A stretch of 33,039 bases of DNA from Pseudomonas sp. dw_612 (GCF_018449725.1 NZ_JAAVVC010000035.1:1-33039), one strand, 5' to 3'. Counted from the stretch's first letter, positions 24,308-33,039 are shown. Notes: generated from the sequence alone by a model not told the origin. Translations and numbers: made by a program.

Positions 24308-24313
24308 TACAAT
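24308..24313 (+). promoter_or_regulatory. Candidate -10 of the mksFEB promoter
   Basis: TACAAT at 24308-24313 is a near-consensus -10 placed 36 bases before the mksF ATG; no convincing -35 is seen. Use of this site would place the possible GTG start at 24283 outside the transcript, which supports the ATG at 24349. Confidence 0.4.
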
Positions 24314-24348
24314 CGCCGCTTTTAATCGTCAACCAGCCGGCCATCCCG

Positions 24349-25626
24349 ATGATCGAACCCAAGCGCGTCTTGCGCGCCCTCGCTGAACACTGGGCACTTC
24401 TGGAGCCACTGTGCGAGCACTTCGACCAAGGCACTTTGAGCCTCAACGAACTGCGTTCACAGTTGGCCGCCCAGCAACTGGACAGTACACCGCAGGACAT
24501 CACCAGCCTGCTGGACGTGTGGATCCGCCTCGACATCCTGGTTCCCGTGGCGAAAAGCCCGAACCGTTTCGAGCTCAATGCGCAGATCCACGACTTTCTC
24601 GCCTACCTGCGCCGTGAGCACCGTCTGGGCCTGTGCCTGGAAATCGAAGCCTATTTGCGCCACCTCGAGCGTCTGGCCGGTTACATCCAGGACGCTTTCG
24701 ACATCCGCGACGGCCATGACCTTGCGCGCCAATTGCGTTTGCTCGACATGCGCGTGCGGGATGTTCTGAAGAAACTCGCCAACGACGAACAGGCCCTGGT
24801 GGCCGTCGCCGAACGCGCGAAGACCAGCGACCGGCAGATTCCGCTGCGTCAGCGGTATGCCGAAGTACTCGCGACCTGGGACGAATACGTCGAGCCGATG
24901 ATTCAGTTGGTCAACGCCGACGGCGCCTTCGAACAAGGCGTGCGCAAGGTCGAGAACGTGCTGCTGAAGATGCTCACCGAACAGCAGCGCCTCGGCCATC
25001 TGGTTGACGACGACATGCTGCTGCGCACCCACGCACGCATCCTCGAAATGCAGACCAGCGCCCAGTTGACCTTGCGTCACGCCCGGGAACTGCTGCTGCC
25101 GCTGCGTGAAGAAGCCCGCCGCCACAACGCCGTGACCCGTGGCGCGGCGCTCGCGTTGTCGGCCATTCGTCGTAAAGGCATCGATGCGGTGCCGCAAGCC
25201 GCGATGCCGATGTTCACTCGGCCGCAAAGCACCTTTCTCGGCAGTGCCAGTCAGGTCGAAGCCTACGTGTACGCGCTGGCGCGTTTCGAGCCGAAACCGG
25301 CGCGTTTCCCCAAGGCCCACAAAACCCAGAAAGGCGAAGCCCCGCGCGCGCCACGCACGGTTCGGGAAATGCTCGAACGCTGCGAAGACGCCCTGCCGAT
25401 GCCGGACCTGATGACCTGGTTGCTGGAGCAGGAACCGAACGGCGCCACCGACGAATTGCTGTACTGGTTCTCGCGCCTGTCGCGGGAAAAACGCTTCACC
25501 CGCGAGCGTCTGGAACGCCGCGATTACCACACTCATGAGCATCAGGTCAGCCTGCGCTCCTTCGCCCTGCTCTCGGCCCGCGACACCGCCGCCGAGGATT
25601 CTGCGAGCATCCCCAATGCATCTTGA
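24349..25626 (+). CDS. mksF: MksF, kleisin subunit of the MksBEF condensin
   Basis: The 425-residue protein is the kleisin of the MukBEF-like SMC complex MksBEF, which organises the chromosome in Pseudomonas. It begins MIEPKRVLRALAEHW with a winged-helix-like N-terminal domain, then helical segments (EYVEPMIQLVNADGAF, LTLRHARELLLPLREEARR) and a winged-helix-like C-terminus. It is the first of three overlapping genes and is divergent from the psi candidate by 180 bases. ATG at 24349 is chosen although its ribosome site is weak, because it begins the conserved sequence and lies after the probable -10. Identity rests on gene order and on the partner MksB, which is unmistakable. Confidence 0.88.
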   Translation: MIEPKRVLRALAEHWALLEPLCEHFDQGTLSLNELRSQLAAQQLDSTPQDITSLLDVWIRLDILVPVAKSPNRFELNAQIHDFLAYLRREHRLGLCLEIEAYLRHLERLAGYIQDAFDIRDGHDLARQLRLLDMRVRDVLKKLANDEQALVAVAERAKTSDRQIPLRQRYAEVLATWDEYVEPMIQLVNADGAFEQGVRKVENVLLKMLTEQQRLGHLVDDDMLLRTHARILEMQTSAQLTLRHARELLLPLREEARRHNAVTRGAALALSAIRRKGIDAVPQAAMPMFTRPQSTFLGSASQVEAYVYALARFEPKPARFPKAHKTQKGEAPRAPRTVREMLERCEDALPMPDLMTWLLEQEPNGATDELLYWFSRLSREKRFTRERLERRDYHTHEHQVSLRSFALLSARDTAAEDSASIPNAS

Positions 25627-26317
25627 TCTAAACGAACTGTCCCAGCTGGCGCCGATCTTTCGCGAGCTGTTCAAGGGCTACCACGTCAGCCGCCGCGACC
25701 CGGAGCTGTACGCACAACTGTCGAATTTCCAGGACCAGTACCGCACGCTGTTCAAGGCGTTGGGCTTTGAACTGGTCTGCGACACCCGTGGTTTCTACTA
25801 CTTCGTGCCGGACCTCGCCGCAGCGGCGGTGAACAAGACTGCGCAACGTTTGGCGCTGTTCACCTTCATCCTCGTCGAACATCTGGCCGATCAGGGCCGC
25901 GACCCGGTCGCCGTGCTCGACGGTGGCAGCCTGGGCCGCGATGAATTGCCGTCGTTGCTGGAAAAGTACCGCGACCTGTTTATCCAGGCCGAAGTGCAAA
26001 CCGTCGAAGAACTCGAAGAAAAAATCATGCGTCGCATGACCCAGCTCGGTTTCGCCGGCGAAGAAAACGGCATCTACCGTTTCCTGCCGCCGATGCACCG
26101 TTTCCTCGATGTTTGCCTGTCGGTTCAACAGGATCGCGATTTGGCGGCGAGCCTGCACAGCGTGTTGCCGCTACCGGTTCCGGTGCTGATCGATGACGAC
26201 AGCGACGAAAAACTGCTGGAAACCGATGACCCGCTTGACCTCAGTGACTTCGAGGAAGAAAGCGAAGAAGACGCCATGGCCCGCGCTATTGCCGAAGAAC
26301 AGGAGACCGACGCATGA
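25616..26317 (+). CDS. mksE: MksE, KITE subunit of the MksBEF condensin
   Basis: The 233-residue protein has tandem winged-helix sequence (LFKGYHVSRRDPELYAQL, TLFKALGFELVCDTRGFYYF) and an acidic C-terminal tail (DDDSDEKLLETDDPLDLSDFEEESEEDA). It is expected to bind MksF and bridge it to the MksB heads. Its ATG lies inside the end of mksF, overlapping by 11 bases, and its own stop overlaps the mksB start (ATGA). Such tight packing indicates coupled translation in a fixed subunit ratio. A frame extension to 25535 is a shadow of mksF. Confidence 0.88.
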   Translation: MHLDLNELSQLAPIFRELFKGYHVSRRDPELYAQLSNFQDQYRTLFKALGFELVCDTRGFYYFVPDLAAAAVNKTAQRLALFTFILVEHLADQGRDPVAVLDGGSLGRDELPSLLEKYRDLFIQAEVQTVEELEEKIMRRMTQLGFAGEENGIYRFLPPMHRFLDVCLSVQQDRDLAASLHSVLPLPVPVLIDDDSDEKLLETDDPLDLSDFEEESEEDAMARAIAEEQETDA

Positions 26318-29154
26318 GTAAGGAACGCTACGGCATTCGCCGCTTCGCCCTTTTGAACACCGCCGGTTACAGCCTCGGTTTGTTCCCGCTGGAAGAACCG
26401 CTGTCGGTCTACGGCGCGAACAACCTCGGTAAATCCGCGTCGATCAACGCCTTGCAGTTCCCGATCCTGGCGCGCATGTCGGACATGAGTTTCGGCAAGT
26501 ACAGCCTGGAACAATCCCGGCGTTTCTACTTTGCCTCGGACACCAGCTACATCTTGGTCGAAGTCTCGCTGCCCCACGGCCCGCACGTGATTGGCGTGGT
26601 CGGGCGCGGCCCGGGCGGCGGTTTCGGTCACCAGTTCTTTGCCTATGCCGGCAAACTCGACCTGGCGCACTACCAGAAAAACGACACCTGCCTGCGTCAG
26701 AAAGAGCTGTTCACCAACCTTGAGCGCGAAGGCCTGAAAGCCTACGAACTCAAGCCCGACGAACTGCGGCGTTTGCTGGTCGGCGGTCACACGTCGATTC
26801 CGCTGGACCTGACACTGATCCCGCTGCGTTCCACCAGCGAACAGAGCCTGAAGACCTTCCGCGCACTATTCATCAACCTGCTGCACATGCGCGAAATCAC
26901 GGCGGCCAAGCTCAAGCAATTGTTCCTCGATGCCTTCGAACACAGCCTGCGTTCCGGCAGTGTCGATTACATCGCCGCGTGCGAAGAAGCGTTCCGCGAT
27001 GTACGACGCATGGAGCAGGACTACAACTCGCTGGTCACCGCCGGCCCATTGGTTGAAGCACTGGCCGCCGGCGTTACCCAGCGCAACATCTTGCGCGGCA
27101 AGTTGCACCGGATTTCGCCGTTGCTGGATTCGTTGCTCGGCACCTGGTCGGACTACGCCAGTGCGCGCAAGGAAGAGCTGACGATTCAGGCCGAGCACTA
27201 CCGCAGCGAACAGGATTCCCTGCAAAACGATCAACGTGGCGGCACTCAAGAGCTGATGCGCCTGGAGCGGGAAATTACCGGCATCCAGCGCTGGCTCGGC
27301 GAGTTGTCGGTGCTCAAGCATCGCTTCGCGTTGGTCACTGACGTCAAAGTCCTTGAGCAGCAACTGCTCGCGGCCAAGGATGCCCACGATGAATTGGCCG
27401 GTGCGCTGGCCCAGTCCCGGCAATTCAGCGCCGAAGACCTCGACGAGCGTCTGCGGGATCTGGAAAAACGCCTGAAGTCGGTGAAACAGCAACTCGATCA
27501 CGCCGACAACAACAGCTATGCGCGCCTGCGCGAAGAGTTCTCGCAACAAGACGTCGAGCGCCTGATGCGCCTGTTCAACAGCGCGCTGTTCAGCCTGCCG
27601 TTGGGCGAGCACGGCATTACGCTGGACGAGGACGGCCAGTGGGTCAAATCCCTGGAACTGATCCTTGATGGCTTCAAGGGCGAGCGCTTCGAAGTGCCGG
27701 GTCTGGCCATCGACATCTCGCACATCGAGCCGCCCGCCCTGCAAGCCCTGGCTGACCGCGCCGCGTTACGCGATCAGAAAGAGCGTCTGGAAAAAGAACT
27801 TAAGCAACTGAAAACCCAAGCCGCCGTGGTCGCTGACCGCGCGGCCAGCAAGACCCAGACCGAAGCGCTGTACCAGCAAGTGCTGGATGCGCAGAAGGCC
27901 CTGGAAGATTTCCGTCGCGCCCAAACCCTGAGCGCCGAGGAAGACGACAAGCTTGAGCAATTGGCGCAGATGGAAGCGGCGCAGGAAGAGTTGAAGCGCT
28001 CCAGCGATGCCTTCACTGAACGCGTCCAGCAACTGTCGGCCAAGCTGCAACTGGTCGGCCGCCAGATCGGCGACATGGAAGCCAAGCAACGCACCCTCGA
28101 CGATGCTTTGCGCCGCCGCCAGTTACTGCCGGCTGACATGCCGTTCGGCACGCCGTTCATGGACCCGATCGACGATTCCATGGACAACCTGCTGCCGCTG
28201 CTCAACGACTATCAGGACAGCTGGCAGGGCTTGCAGCGCAGTGATGGCCAGATCGAGGCGCTGTATGCGCAGGTGCGCCTCAAGGGTGTGGCCAAGTTCG
28301 ACAGCGAAGACGACATGGAGCGTCGCCTGCAACTGCTGATCAACGCGTATGCGCACCGTACTGACGAAGCGCTGACCCTCGGCAAGGCGCGCCGTGCTGC
28401 CGTGACGGACATCGCCCGGACGCTGCGCAACATCCGCAGCGACTACGACAGCCTCGAGCATCAACTGGCGCTGTTCAACCGCGAGATCAACAAGCGTCAG
28501 GTGTCCAACCTGCAGAGCTTCCGCATCGTCCTCGCGCCGAACAAGGAAGCGCTCAAGCACATCGACCAGATCATCCACAGCGCCGGCCAGTACGAAGAAG
28601 GCGAAACCCTTTCCGTGTTCGACCTGAGCCAAAGCGCCGATCAGGACAACAAGAACGAAGAAGCCAAGGAATACCTGGCGCGGCTGGTGGCGGCGAACCA
28701 CAACCAGCTCGGCCTCAAGGACTTGTTCGAACTCGCGTTCGAAATCACCAAGGTCAACGGTCAACCGGTGATCCACACCGACATCGATGGCGCGGCGTCC
28801 AACGGCACCACCATGACCATCAAGGCGCTGACCAACATGTACTTGTTGCTGCACTTGATGGACCGCGACCAGGCCGGTCGCGTGCGCCTGCCGTACTACC
28901 TCGACGAAGCGGCAGACATCGACGAGAAGAACCAGGCCGCGCTGCTGGAAACCAGCCTGCAACTGGGCTTCGTGCCGATCCTGGCGAGTGTGAAGCCGCA
29001 GGTCTGCGCCAGCGTGGCGATTGACCTTGAGGGGGGTAGCGGGCCGAACGGGATCTACATCGATGAGGCGGACTGGAAGTACATTCGTCGGCATGATGAG
29101 GTGAAGACGACCGTGAATGTTGGAGCGGATGAGCCGGAGCTGGATGCGGTTTGA
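26314..29154 (+). CDS. mksB: MksB, SMC-like ATPase of the MksBEF condensin
   Basis: This 946-residue SMC-type ATPase is the motor of the complex. Walker A is GANNLGKSAS (34-43) with Lys40. Long coiled-coil arms occupy about 280-620 with heptad-rich segments (DERLRDLEKRLKSVKQQLDH). The ABC signature region is SNGTTMTIKAL, and Walker B with D-loop is YYLDEAADID (861-870, Asp864-Glu865). The arms are much shorter than in MukB, as is typical for MksB. A strong terminator follows at 29177, then a REPIN and the convergent letB gene. No MksG/JetD TOPRIM nuclease gene is adjacent, so this is the condensin-type operon and not a Wadjet four-gene defence operon. Confidence 0.94.
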   Translation: MSKERYGIRRFALLNTAGYSLGLFPLEEPLSVYGANNLGKSASINALQFPILARMSDMSFGKYSLEQSRRFYFASDTSYILVEVSLPHGPHVIGVVGRGPGGGFGHQFFAYAGKLDLAHYQKNDTCLRQKELFTNLEREGLKAYELKPDELRRLLVGGHTSIPLDLTLIPLRSTSEQSLKTFRALFINLLHMREITAAKLKQLFLDAFEHSLRSGSVDYIAACEEAFRDVRRMEQDYNSLVTAGPLVEALAAGVTQRNILRGKLHRISPLLDSLLGTWSDYASARKEELTIQAEHYRSEQDSLQNDQRGGTQELMRLEREITGIQRWLGELSVLKHRFALVTDVKVLEQQLLAAKDAHDELAGALAQSRQFSAEDLDERLRDLEKRLKSVKQQLDHADNNSYARLREEFSQQDVERLMRLFNSALFSLPLGEHGITLDEDGQWVKSLELILDGFKGERFEVPGLAIDISHIEPPALQALADRAALRDQKERLEKELKQLKTQAAVVADRAASKTQTEALYQQVLDAQKALEDFRRAQTLSAEEDDKLEQLAQMEAAQEELKRSSDAFTERVQQLSAKLQLVGRQIGDMEAKQRTLDDALRRRQLLPADMPFGTPFMDPIDDSMDNLLPLLNDYQDSWQGLQRSDGQIEALYAQVRLKGVAKFDSEDDMERRLQLLINAYAHRTDEALTLGKARRAAVTDIARTLRNIRSDYDSLEHQLALFNREINKRQVSNLQSFRIVLAPNKEALKHIDQIIHSAGQYEEGETLSVFDLSQSADQDNKNEEAKEYLARLVAANHNQLGLKDLFELAFEITKVNGQPVIHTDIDGAASNGTTMTIKALTNMYLLLHLMDRDQAGRVRLPYYLDEAADIDEKNQAALLETSLQLGFVPILASVKPQVCASVAIDLEGGSGPNGIYIDEADWKYIRRHDEVKTTVNVGADEPELDAV

Positions 29155-29176
29155 TTGGCTTTAATCGATGACCAAT

Positions 29177-29213
29177 AAAAAGGCCGCGATCCAAATGGAT
29201 CGCGGCCTTTTTT
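29177..29213 (+). terminator. Intrinsic terminator of mksFEB
   Basis: A perfect 16-bp stem, AAAAAGGCCGCGATCC with its complement, has an AAAT loop and ends in a T run. It lies 22 bases after the mksB stop. Confidence 0.93.
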
Positions 29214-29244
29214 ATTGAAGACTTTTAGTGTTTTTTAGGGCCTC

Positions 29245-29327
29245 TTCGCGAGCAAGCCCGCTCCCACATTTGATCGCGTTCGTTCATGAGAATGCGGTCA
29301 AATGTGGGAGCGGGCTTGCTCGCGAAG
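29245..29327. repeat. REPIN (inverted REP pair), GTGGGAGCGGGCTTGC family
   Basis: The arms at 29245-29268 and 29303-29327 are inverted copies. Pairing extends into the centre (CACATTTGA... with TCAAATGTG), making a longer stem than in the other two elements. It lies between the convergent mksB and letB genes. Confidence 0.92.
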
Positions 29328-29358
29328 GCGTCTTCACAGACGCCCAATCAATTCCAGA

Positions 29359-31662
29359 CTACTTGCCGAGGGAAATCTTCGGCGCCCAAGTCAACCATTC
29401 ATCTTCAAACTTATCGAACAACGGAAACGTCTGCTCAGGCCGGGCCGGGCTACCCATACGCTCGCCATCCGGCGTGGCAAACGCGATGCCACCCTGGATC
29501 AGTGTCTCCAGCGACTCGGTCCGCACTGTCGCGCCTTTGAACAAACCGAAGTCCAGGCCAAAACCGCTGGTGTTCCAGAACCGCGTGCCGCTGCGCACCA
29601 GTGGCGCGTACTTCGGCTCGATCAGGATATGCACCAGTACGCGATCTGCCGTCGAACCCAATTCATAACCGGTCACCTTACCCACGGTGATTTCACGGTA
29701 AGTCACCGGCACACCGGTTTTCAACGAACCACGGCGAGCGGCGCTTAACACCAGACTCAACCCGGCTTCGACCTTGGCGGATTCCGGTGGATTGGCCAGC
29801 GCTACAAAGTTCTTCTGTGGGCCGAGGTTTTTCGCGGCTGGTTGCACTTCGATGTACTGACCGGTGACCAAGGTTTCGAGGTTCGAGGTCTTGATCAACC
29901 CCAGCTCAGGCTTGACCACCCAGAACTGGCTGCCCACTCGGGCAATGCGTTCCGGCACTTCGGTAATCCGCGCGGTCAACATCACCGACTGCAAGTCATC
30001 CGTAAGGTCGACGTCTTCAATCTTGCCGACGTCCAGCCCTTTGAAGCGGATTGGCGTGCCGGTGCGCAAACCGTCGGCGCGATCAACCTTGATGGTAACC
30101 ACCGCGCCTTTCTGATTCGCATCGTCATGGCTCGGGAACAGACGGAAACGCGGGATCTTCTTCTGCAACGGCGCCTTGGCTTCCGGGGTTTCGAAGGCGA
30201 TACCACCGGCCATCAGACTTTGCAGCGATTCACTCTTGACCTGGATACCGCCGGTCAAACCACCGCTGAGCGTGATGCCGCTGGCGTTCCAGAATCGTGA
30301 CGAAGCGTTGACCAAGCCTTCGTATTCCTTCTCGATGTGCACGCCGATCACCAATTGTTTCTTGGTCTTGGAGAACTGATAACTCTGGACCGAACCAACC
30401 TTGACCTGCTTATAGAGCACCGGACTGCCGACTTCCAGGGAACCGAGGTTCTCGGTGAACAGCACCATGTGCAGGCCGGGTGAACGCAAGTCCAGCGGCG
30501 GCGCCTTGGCCCGCGCGACGAACTCGCGCTGCGGCGCACTGCCCTTGTCGCCGGGGCGAATGGCGATGTAGTTACCTTTGACCAACGCTTCCAGACCGGT
30601 GATACCCGCCAGGGAAATCGACGGTTTGACCACCCAGAACTGCGTGCCGGTGACCAGGTAATCCTCGGCCAGTGGATCGAGCGTCAACTCGGCGGTGGCC
30701 GCGGACAGGTCCGGATCAATCTTCAGCGCCTTCAGGTTGCCGACCTGAATGCCTTTGTACATCACCGGCGTACGACCAGCCTGCAGGCCTTCGAAGTCGC
30801 TGAGTTTGACCTTCACCCGAATACCGGCGGCGGCTGCATCGAAGTCTTCATAGAGACGGAACGGCAGGCTTGGATCGGTGGGCGGGCTGTCCTTGCGGTT
30901 TTCTGGCGTGGCGAACGCGATGCCGCCGGCGACGATGCTGGCCAGGGACTCGCTGCGAATCTTCACACCGGACAGGTTGGCGTCGATGCTGATGCCGCTG
31001 GAGTTCCAGAAGCGCGTGTGTTTGCGCACCAGGCTGGCGTAGGTGGGCTCGATAAAGACTTTGAGCTCGACCGTGCTCTGGTCTTCGGACAGCAGATAAC
31101 TTTTGACCTGGCCGACTTTGATCTGCTTGTAGAACACCGGGCTGCCACGGTTCAACGAACCGAGACGATCAGCCTTGATGGTCAAGTGCAGACCAGGCTT
31201 GGAGTCTGACAGCGGCGGTTCTTCGGCCAAGGCCTTGAACTTGCGGGTTGGCTCACCTTCACCGGGGCTGACGGCGACATAGTTGCCGGACACCAGGGTT
31301 TCCAGGCCGGTGATACCAGCCAGGCTCACGCTCGGTTTGACCAGCCAGAAACGGGTGCTGGTCTTGAGGTATTGCTCCACATCCTTGTTCATCTCGATGG
31401 TGGCGATCACGCCTTTGGAGCTGCCTTCGTCATCAAGCTTGAGCGTCTTCACCTTGCCGACCGACATGCCCTTGTAGACGACTTCGGTCTTGTTGGCCTG
31501 GATGCCCTCGCCGCTTTCGAAGCGCACCTGAATTTCGATGCCGGTTTCGTTATAGGCACGCCAGCCGAGCCAGCCGCCAATGACCAGGGCGATCAGTGGC
31601 AGGACCCAGATAGCTGACCAGTTCGAGGCCGGCCGGGTTTTCGCTGTAGGCAAATCAGTCAT
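29359..31662 (-). CDS. letB: LetB/PqiB-type periplasmic lipid-transport protein with six MCE domains
   Basis: The 767-residue protein has one N-terminal transmembrane helix (about 16-36) and six MCE domains at about 42-145, 157-252, 280-383, 397-492, 519-621 and 635-730. Each repeats a G(S/T)PV.YK.I.VG.V strand pattern and most have RFW plus an E(S/T)L..L..G(G/N)(I/Y) ending. MCE rings stack into a tunnel that carries lipids between inner and outer membranes. E. coli PqiB has three domains and LetB (YebT) seven, so six is intermediate; LetA context and length favour LetB. Its start overlaps the stop of the upstream letA half by eight bases. The common name paraquat-inducible protein B is less apt. 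Confidence 0.93.
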   Translation of the reverse strand: MTDLPTAKTRPASNWSAIWVLPLIALVIGGWLGWRAYNETGIEIQVRFESGEGIQANKTEVVYKGMSVGKVKTLKLDDEGSSKGVIATIEMNKDVEQYLKTSTRFWLVKPSVSLAGITGLETLVSGNYVAVSPGEGEPTRKFKALAEEPPLSDSKPGLHLTIKADRLGSLNRGSPVFYKQIKVGQVKSYLLSEDQSTVELKVFIEPTYASLVRKHTRFWNSSGISIDANLSGVKIRSESLASIVAGGIAFATPENRKDSPPTDPSLPFRLYEDFDAAAAGIRVKVKLSDFEGLQAGRTPVMYKGIQVGNLKALKIDPDLSAATAELTLDPLAEDYLVTGTQFWVVKPSISLAGITGLEALVKGNYIAIRPGDKGSAPQREFVARAKAPPLDLRSPGLHMVLFTENLGSLEVGSPVLYKQVKVGSVQSYQFSKTKKQLVIGVHIEKEYEGLVNASSRFWNASGITLSGGLTGGIQVKSESLQSLMAGGIAFETPEAKAPLQKKIPRFRLFPSHDDANQKGAVVTIKVDRADGLRTGTPIRFKGLDVGKIEDVDLTDDLQSVMLTARITEVPERIARVGSQFWVVKPELGLIKTSNLETLVTGQYIEVQPAAKNLGPQKNFVALANPPESAKVEAGLSLVLSAARRGSLKTGVPVTYREITVGKVTGYELGSTADRVLVHILIEPKYAPLVRSGTRFWNTSGFGLDFGLFKGATVRTESLETLIQGGIAFATPDGERMGSPARPEQTFPLFDKFEDEWLTWAPKISLGK

Positions 31663-32278
31663 GGTCGTCGTCCGACTCCGTGTTATCCCAAATCAGTCGG
31701 GGATCGAATGTAACTGCGGCAAGCATCGTCAGAATCACCACACTGGCGAAGGCGATGGCGCCAAGATTGGCTTCGACGCTGGCAAGCCGTCCGAAATTCA
31801 CGACCGCCACCAGGATGGCAATCACAAAGATATCCAGCATCGACCAGCGGCCGATGAACTCGATAAAGCGGTACATCACAATCCGTTGGCGTGCCGACAG
31901 CGGCTGGCGACGTTGCACTGAAAACAGCAGCAACGCGATGCCCACCAGTTTGAACGTGGGTACCAGAATGCTGGCGATAAAAACCACAGCCGCGATGGGA
32001 ATCATGCCGTGCTGAACCAGTTGGATCACGCCGGACATGATGGTGCTGGGATCACCCTTGCCCAGGGAGCTGACGGTCATGATCGGCAGCACGTTGGCCG
32101 GGATGTAGAGAATCGCGGCGGTGACCAGCAACGCCCAGGTGCGCATCAAACTGTTCGGACGACGGGCGTGGACCAGCGCACCGCAACGGGTGCACACCTG
32201 CTCATCGGTGTCAGCTTCCTGCTTGTTCAACTCGTGGCATTCGATACAAATCAGAATGCCTGCATCAATCGCCCGCAT
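31655..32278 (-). CDS. PqiA/LetA family inner-membrane protein, second half-gene
   Basis: The 207-residue protein has an N-terminal zinc-ribbon pair (CIEC at 11-14, CTRC at 29-32) and four transmembrane helices, with the PqiA motif ILYIPANVLPIMTV at the first. It works with LetB in lipid transport. E. coli LetA is one protein of about 427 residues with two such modules; here the modules are separate genes of 219 and 207 residues, together 426. The ATG at 32278 is nine bases after AGGAG; the ATG at 32284 is only three bases away from it and is less likely. It overlaps the first half-gene by 14 bases and letB by eight bases. Confidence 0.9.
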   Translation of the reverse strand: MRAIDAGILICIECHELNKQEADTDEQVCTRCGALVHARRPNSLMRTWALLVTAAILYIPANVLPIMTVSSLGKGDPSTIMSGVIQLVQHGMIPIAAVVFIASILVPTFKLVGIALLLFSVQRRQPLSARQRIVMYRFIEFIGRWSMLDIFVIAILVAVVNFGRLASVEANLGAIAFASVVILTMLAAVTFDPRLIWDNTESDDDHD

Positions 32279-32924
32279 GGGCATCTTCTCCTGACAAAGC
32301 CTGCCAGATCTGGTGAGGCGACATCACAACCTCCAACCACACCTGGACCAACAACAAACTGATAAAACACGCCAGGCCAAGACCTACTGTGATGGCTGCC
32401 ATATCTGCCAGCTTGACGATCGCGACCAGCACGCCCATGAGGTAAACCTCGAGCATCCCCCAATCCCGAAGGTGGTGGTAAACGCGGTAGAGCAACAAAC
32501 CGTAGCTGCGCCCGATATCGAAACGAATGCTCAGCAGCACCACCAATTGGCAGAGCAGCTTGAGCAACGGGATCCCCATGCTGCACAGGAACACCACGAC
32601 CGCAACGCCTTGCATGCCGGTATTGAACAAGCCGACAACGCCGGTCCAGACAGTGTCTTGCGACGATTGCCCGAGTAGATTGAGCTGCATGATGGGTAAA
32701 AAGTTCGCCGGGACATACAACAGCAGTGCCGCGATGACCAAGGCGAGGCTGCGCGTCACCACGTTATGCCGGTGGGCATAGAGTTCGTAGCCGCAGCGTG
32801 GGCAGAGGGCTTTCTCGCCATGGGCGAGTTCGGGCTTGCGCATCAGCAGGTCGCACTCATGACACGCCACCAAGTCGTCCAGCGGTAAATCTGACAGCCC
32901 GGGGGCGTCAACCGAATCTGGCAT
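32265..32924 (-). CDS. PqiA/LetA family inner-membrane protein, first half-gene
   Basis: The 219-residue protein mirrors the downstream half-gene. Zinc-ribbon cysteines CHEC (21-24) and CPRC (41-44) are followed by four helices, the first with LLYVPANFLPIMQL, and the family motif RDWGMLEVYLMGVLVAIVKL near the third. It is the first gene of the letA-letA-letB operon, which is tightly overlapping throughout. The ATG at 32924 is preceded by GGAG at a long spacing and AAGAG closer in. The 115 bases upstream to the window end are A/T-rich and should hold the operon promoter, but I could not assign hexamers. Confidence 0.9.
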   Translation of the reverse strand: MPDSVDAPGLSDLPLDDLVACHECDLLMRKPELAHGEKALCPRCGYELYAHRHNVVTRSLALVIAALLLYVPANFLPIMQLNLLGQSSQDTVWTGVVGLFNTGMQGVAVVVFLCSMGIPLLKLLCQLVVLLSIRFDIGRSYGLLLYRVYHHLRDWGMLEVYLMGVLVAIVKLADMAAITVGLGLACFISLLLVQVWLEVVMSPHQIWQALSGEDAHAGD

Positions 32925-33039
32925 AAGAGGCTCTTGCTCCGAAAAAGATGGGCCTATTCTAGTGTTCTGAATCGAAAATAACTGTGCAAATTTGTACCGC
33001 CGCTGACGCGTACTTTCCTGCGGACAAAAACAAAACCCC

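Noticed and set aside
24349..29154. Reading the MksFEB genes as a complete Wadjet defence system
   Set aside because: The nuclease subunit MksG/JetD is not adjacent and the operon ends in a strong terminator.
29245..29327. CRISPR-like repeat unit
   Set aside because: It is a single inverted pair with REP core sequence, not a regularly spaced direct-repeat array.

Overview
The window looks like a chromosomal segment of a Pseudomonas of the P. fluorescens group. The evidence is high G+C coding sequence with strong third-position GC bias, REP/REPIN palindromes with the GTGGGAGCGGGCTTGC core typical of that group, an elongator tRNA-Met, and a gene order (beta-carbonic anhydrase, small acidic protein, rimI, psi-like holD, divergent mksF-mksE-mksB, then letA-letA-letB) that resembles the PA4676-PA4690 neighbourhood of P. 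aeruginosa as I remember it. No plasmid, prophage or CRISPR locus is visible.

Layout. 1-5.5 kb: a membrane chemoreceptor, tRNA-Met with its own promoter and terminator, a DUF2817 (M14-like) peptidase, and a divergent lipoprotein-type gamma-glutamyltranspeptidase. 5.6-6.7 kb: a HigBA toxin-antitoxin island of visibly lower G+C, followed by the 3' end of a molybdate-binding TOBE/Mop gene that has lost its start next to ddl. 6.7-12 kb: D-Ala-D-Ala ligase, an MFS transporter, a LysE exporter with a divergent AraC regulator, a cupin and a flavin reductase. 12-18 kb: a soluble two-PAS chemoreceptor of BdlA architecture, gluconate permease, an MHS-type MFS symporter and a short-chain fatty acid transporter. 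17.9-18.3 kb: an intact MntA nucleotidyltransferase antitoxin whose HepT toxin partner is cut to 35 codons. 18.5-21.6 kb: a Tat-exported phosphoesterase (acid phosphatase/phospholipase C superfamily) and an unrecognised secreted protein with six cysteines.

21.6-33 kb is a conserved housekeeping block: beta-carbonic anhydrase; an acidic protein of unknown function; rimI overlapping a long, cryptic DNA polymerase III psi subunit candidate; the divergent MksF-MksE-MksB condensin with overlapping genes and no adjacent MksG/JetD nuclease; and an inner-membrane/periplasm lipid-transport operon of two PqiA-type LetA halves and a six-MCE-domain LetB. Replication (psi), chromosome organisation (MksBEF) and envelope lipid transport (LetAB) therefore sit side by side.

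The most interesting points are the decayed MntA/HepT locus (an antitoxin enzyme kept after loss of its target), the start-less TOBE fragment beside HigBA, the psi candidate with a perfect DnaA box in its leader, the nuclease-free MksFEB, and the split LetA with a six-domain LetB. I saw no clearly new multi-gene system. The least explained gene is the secreted protein at 20407-21579.
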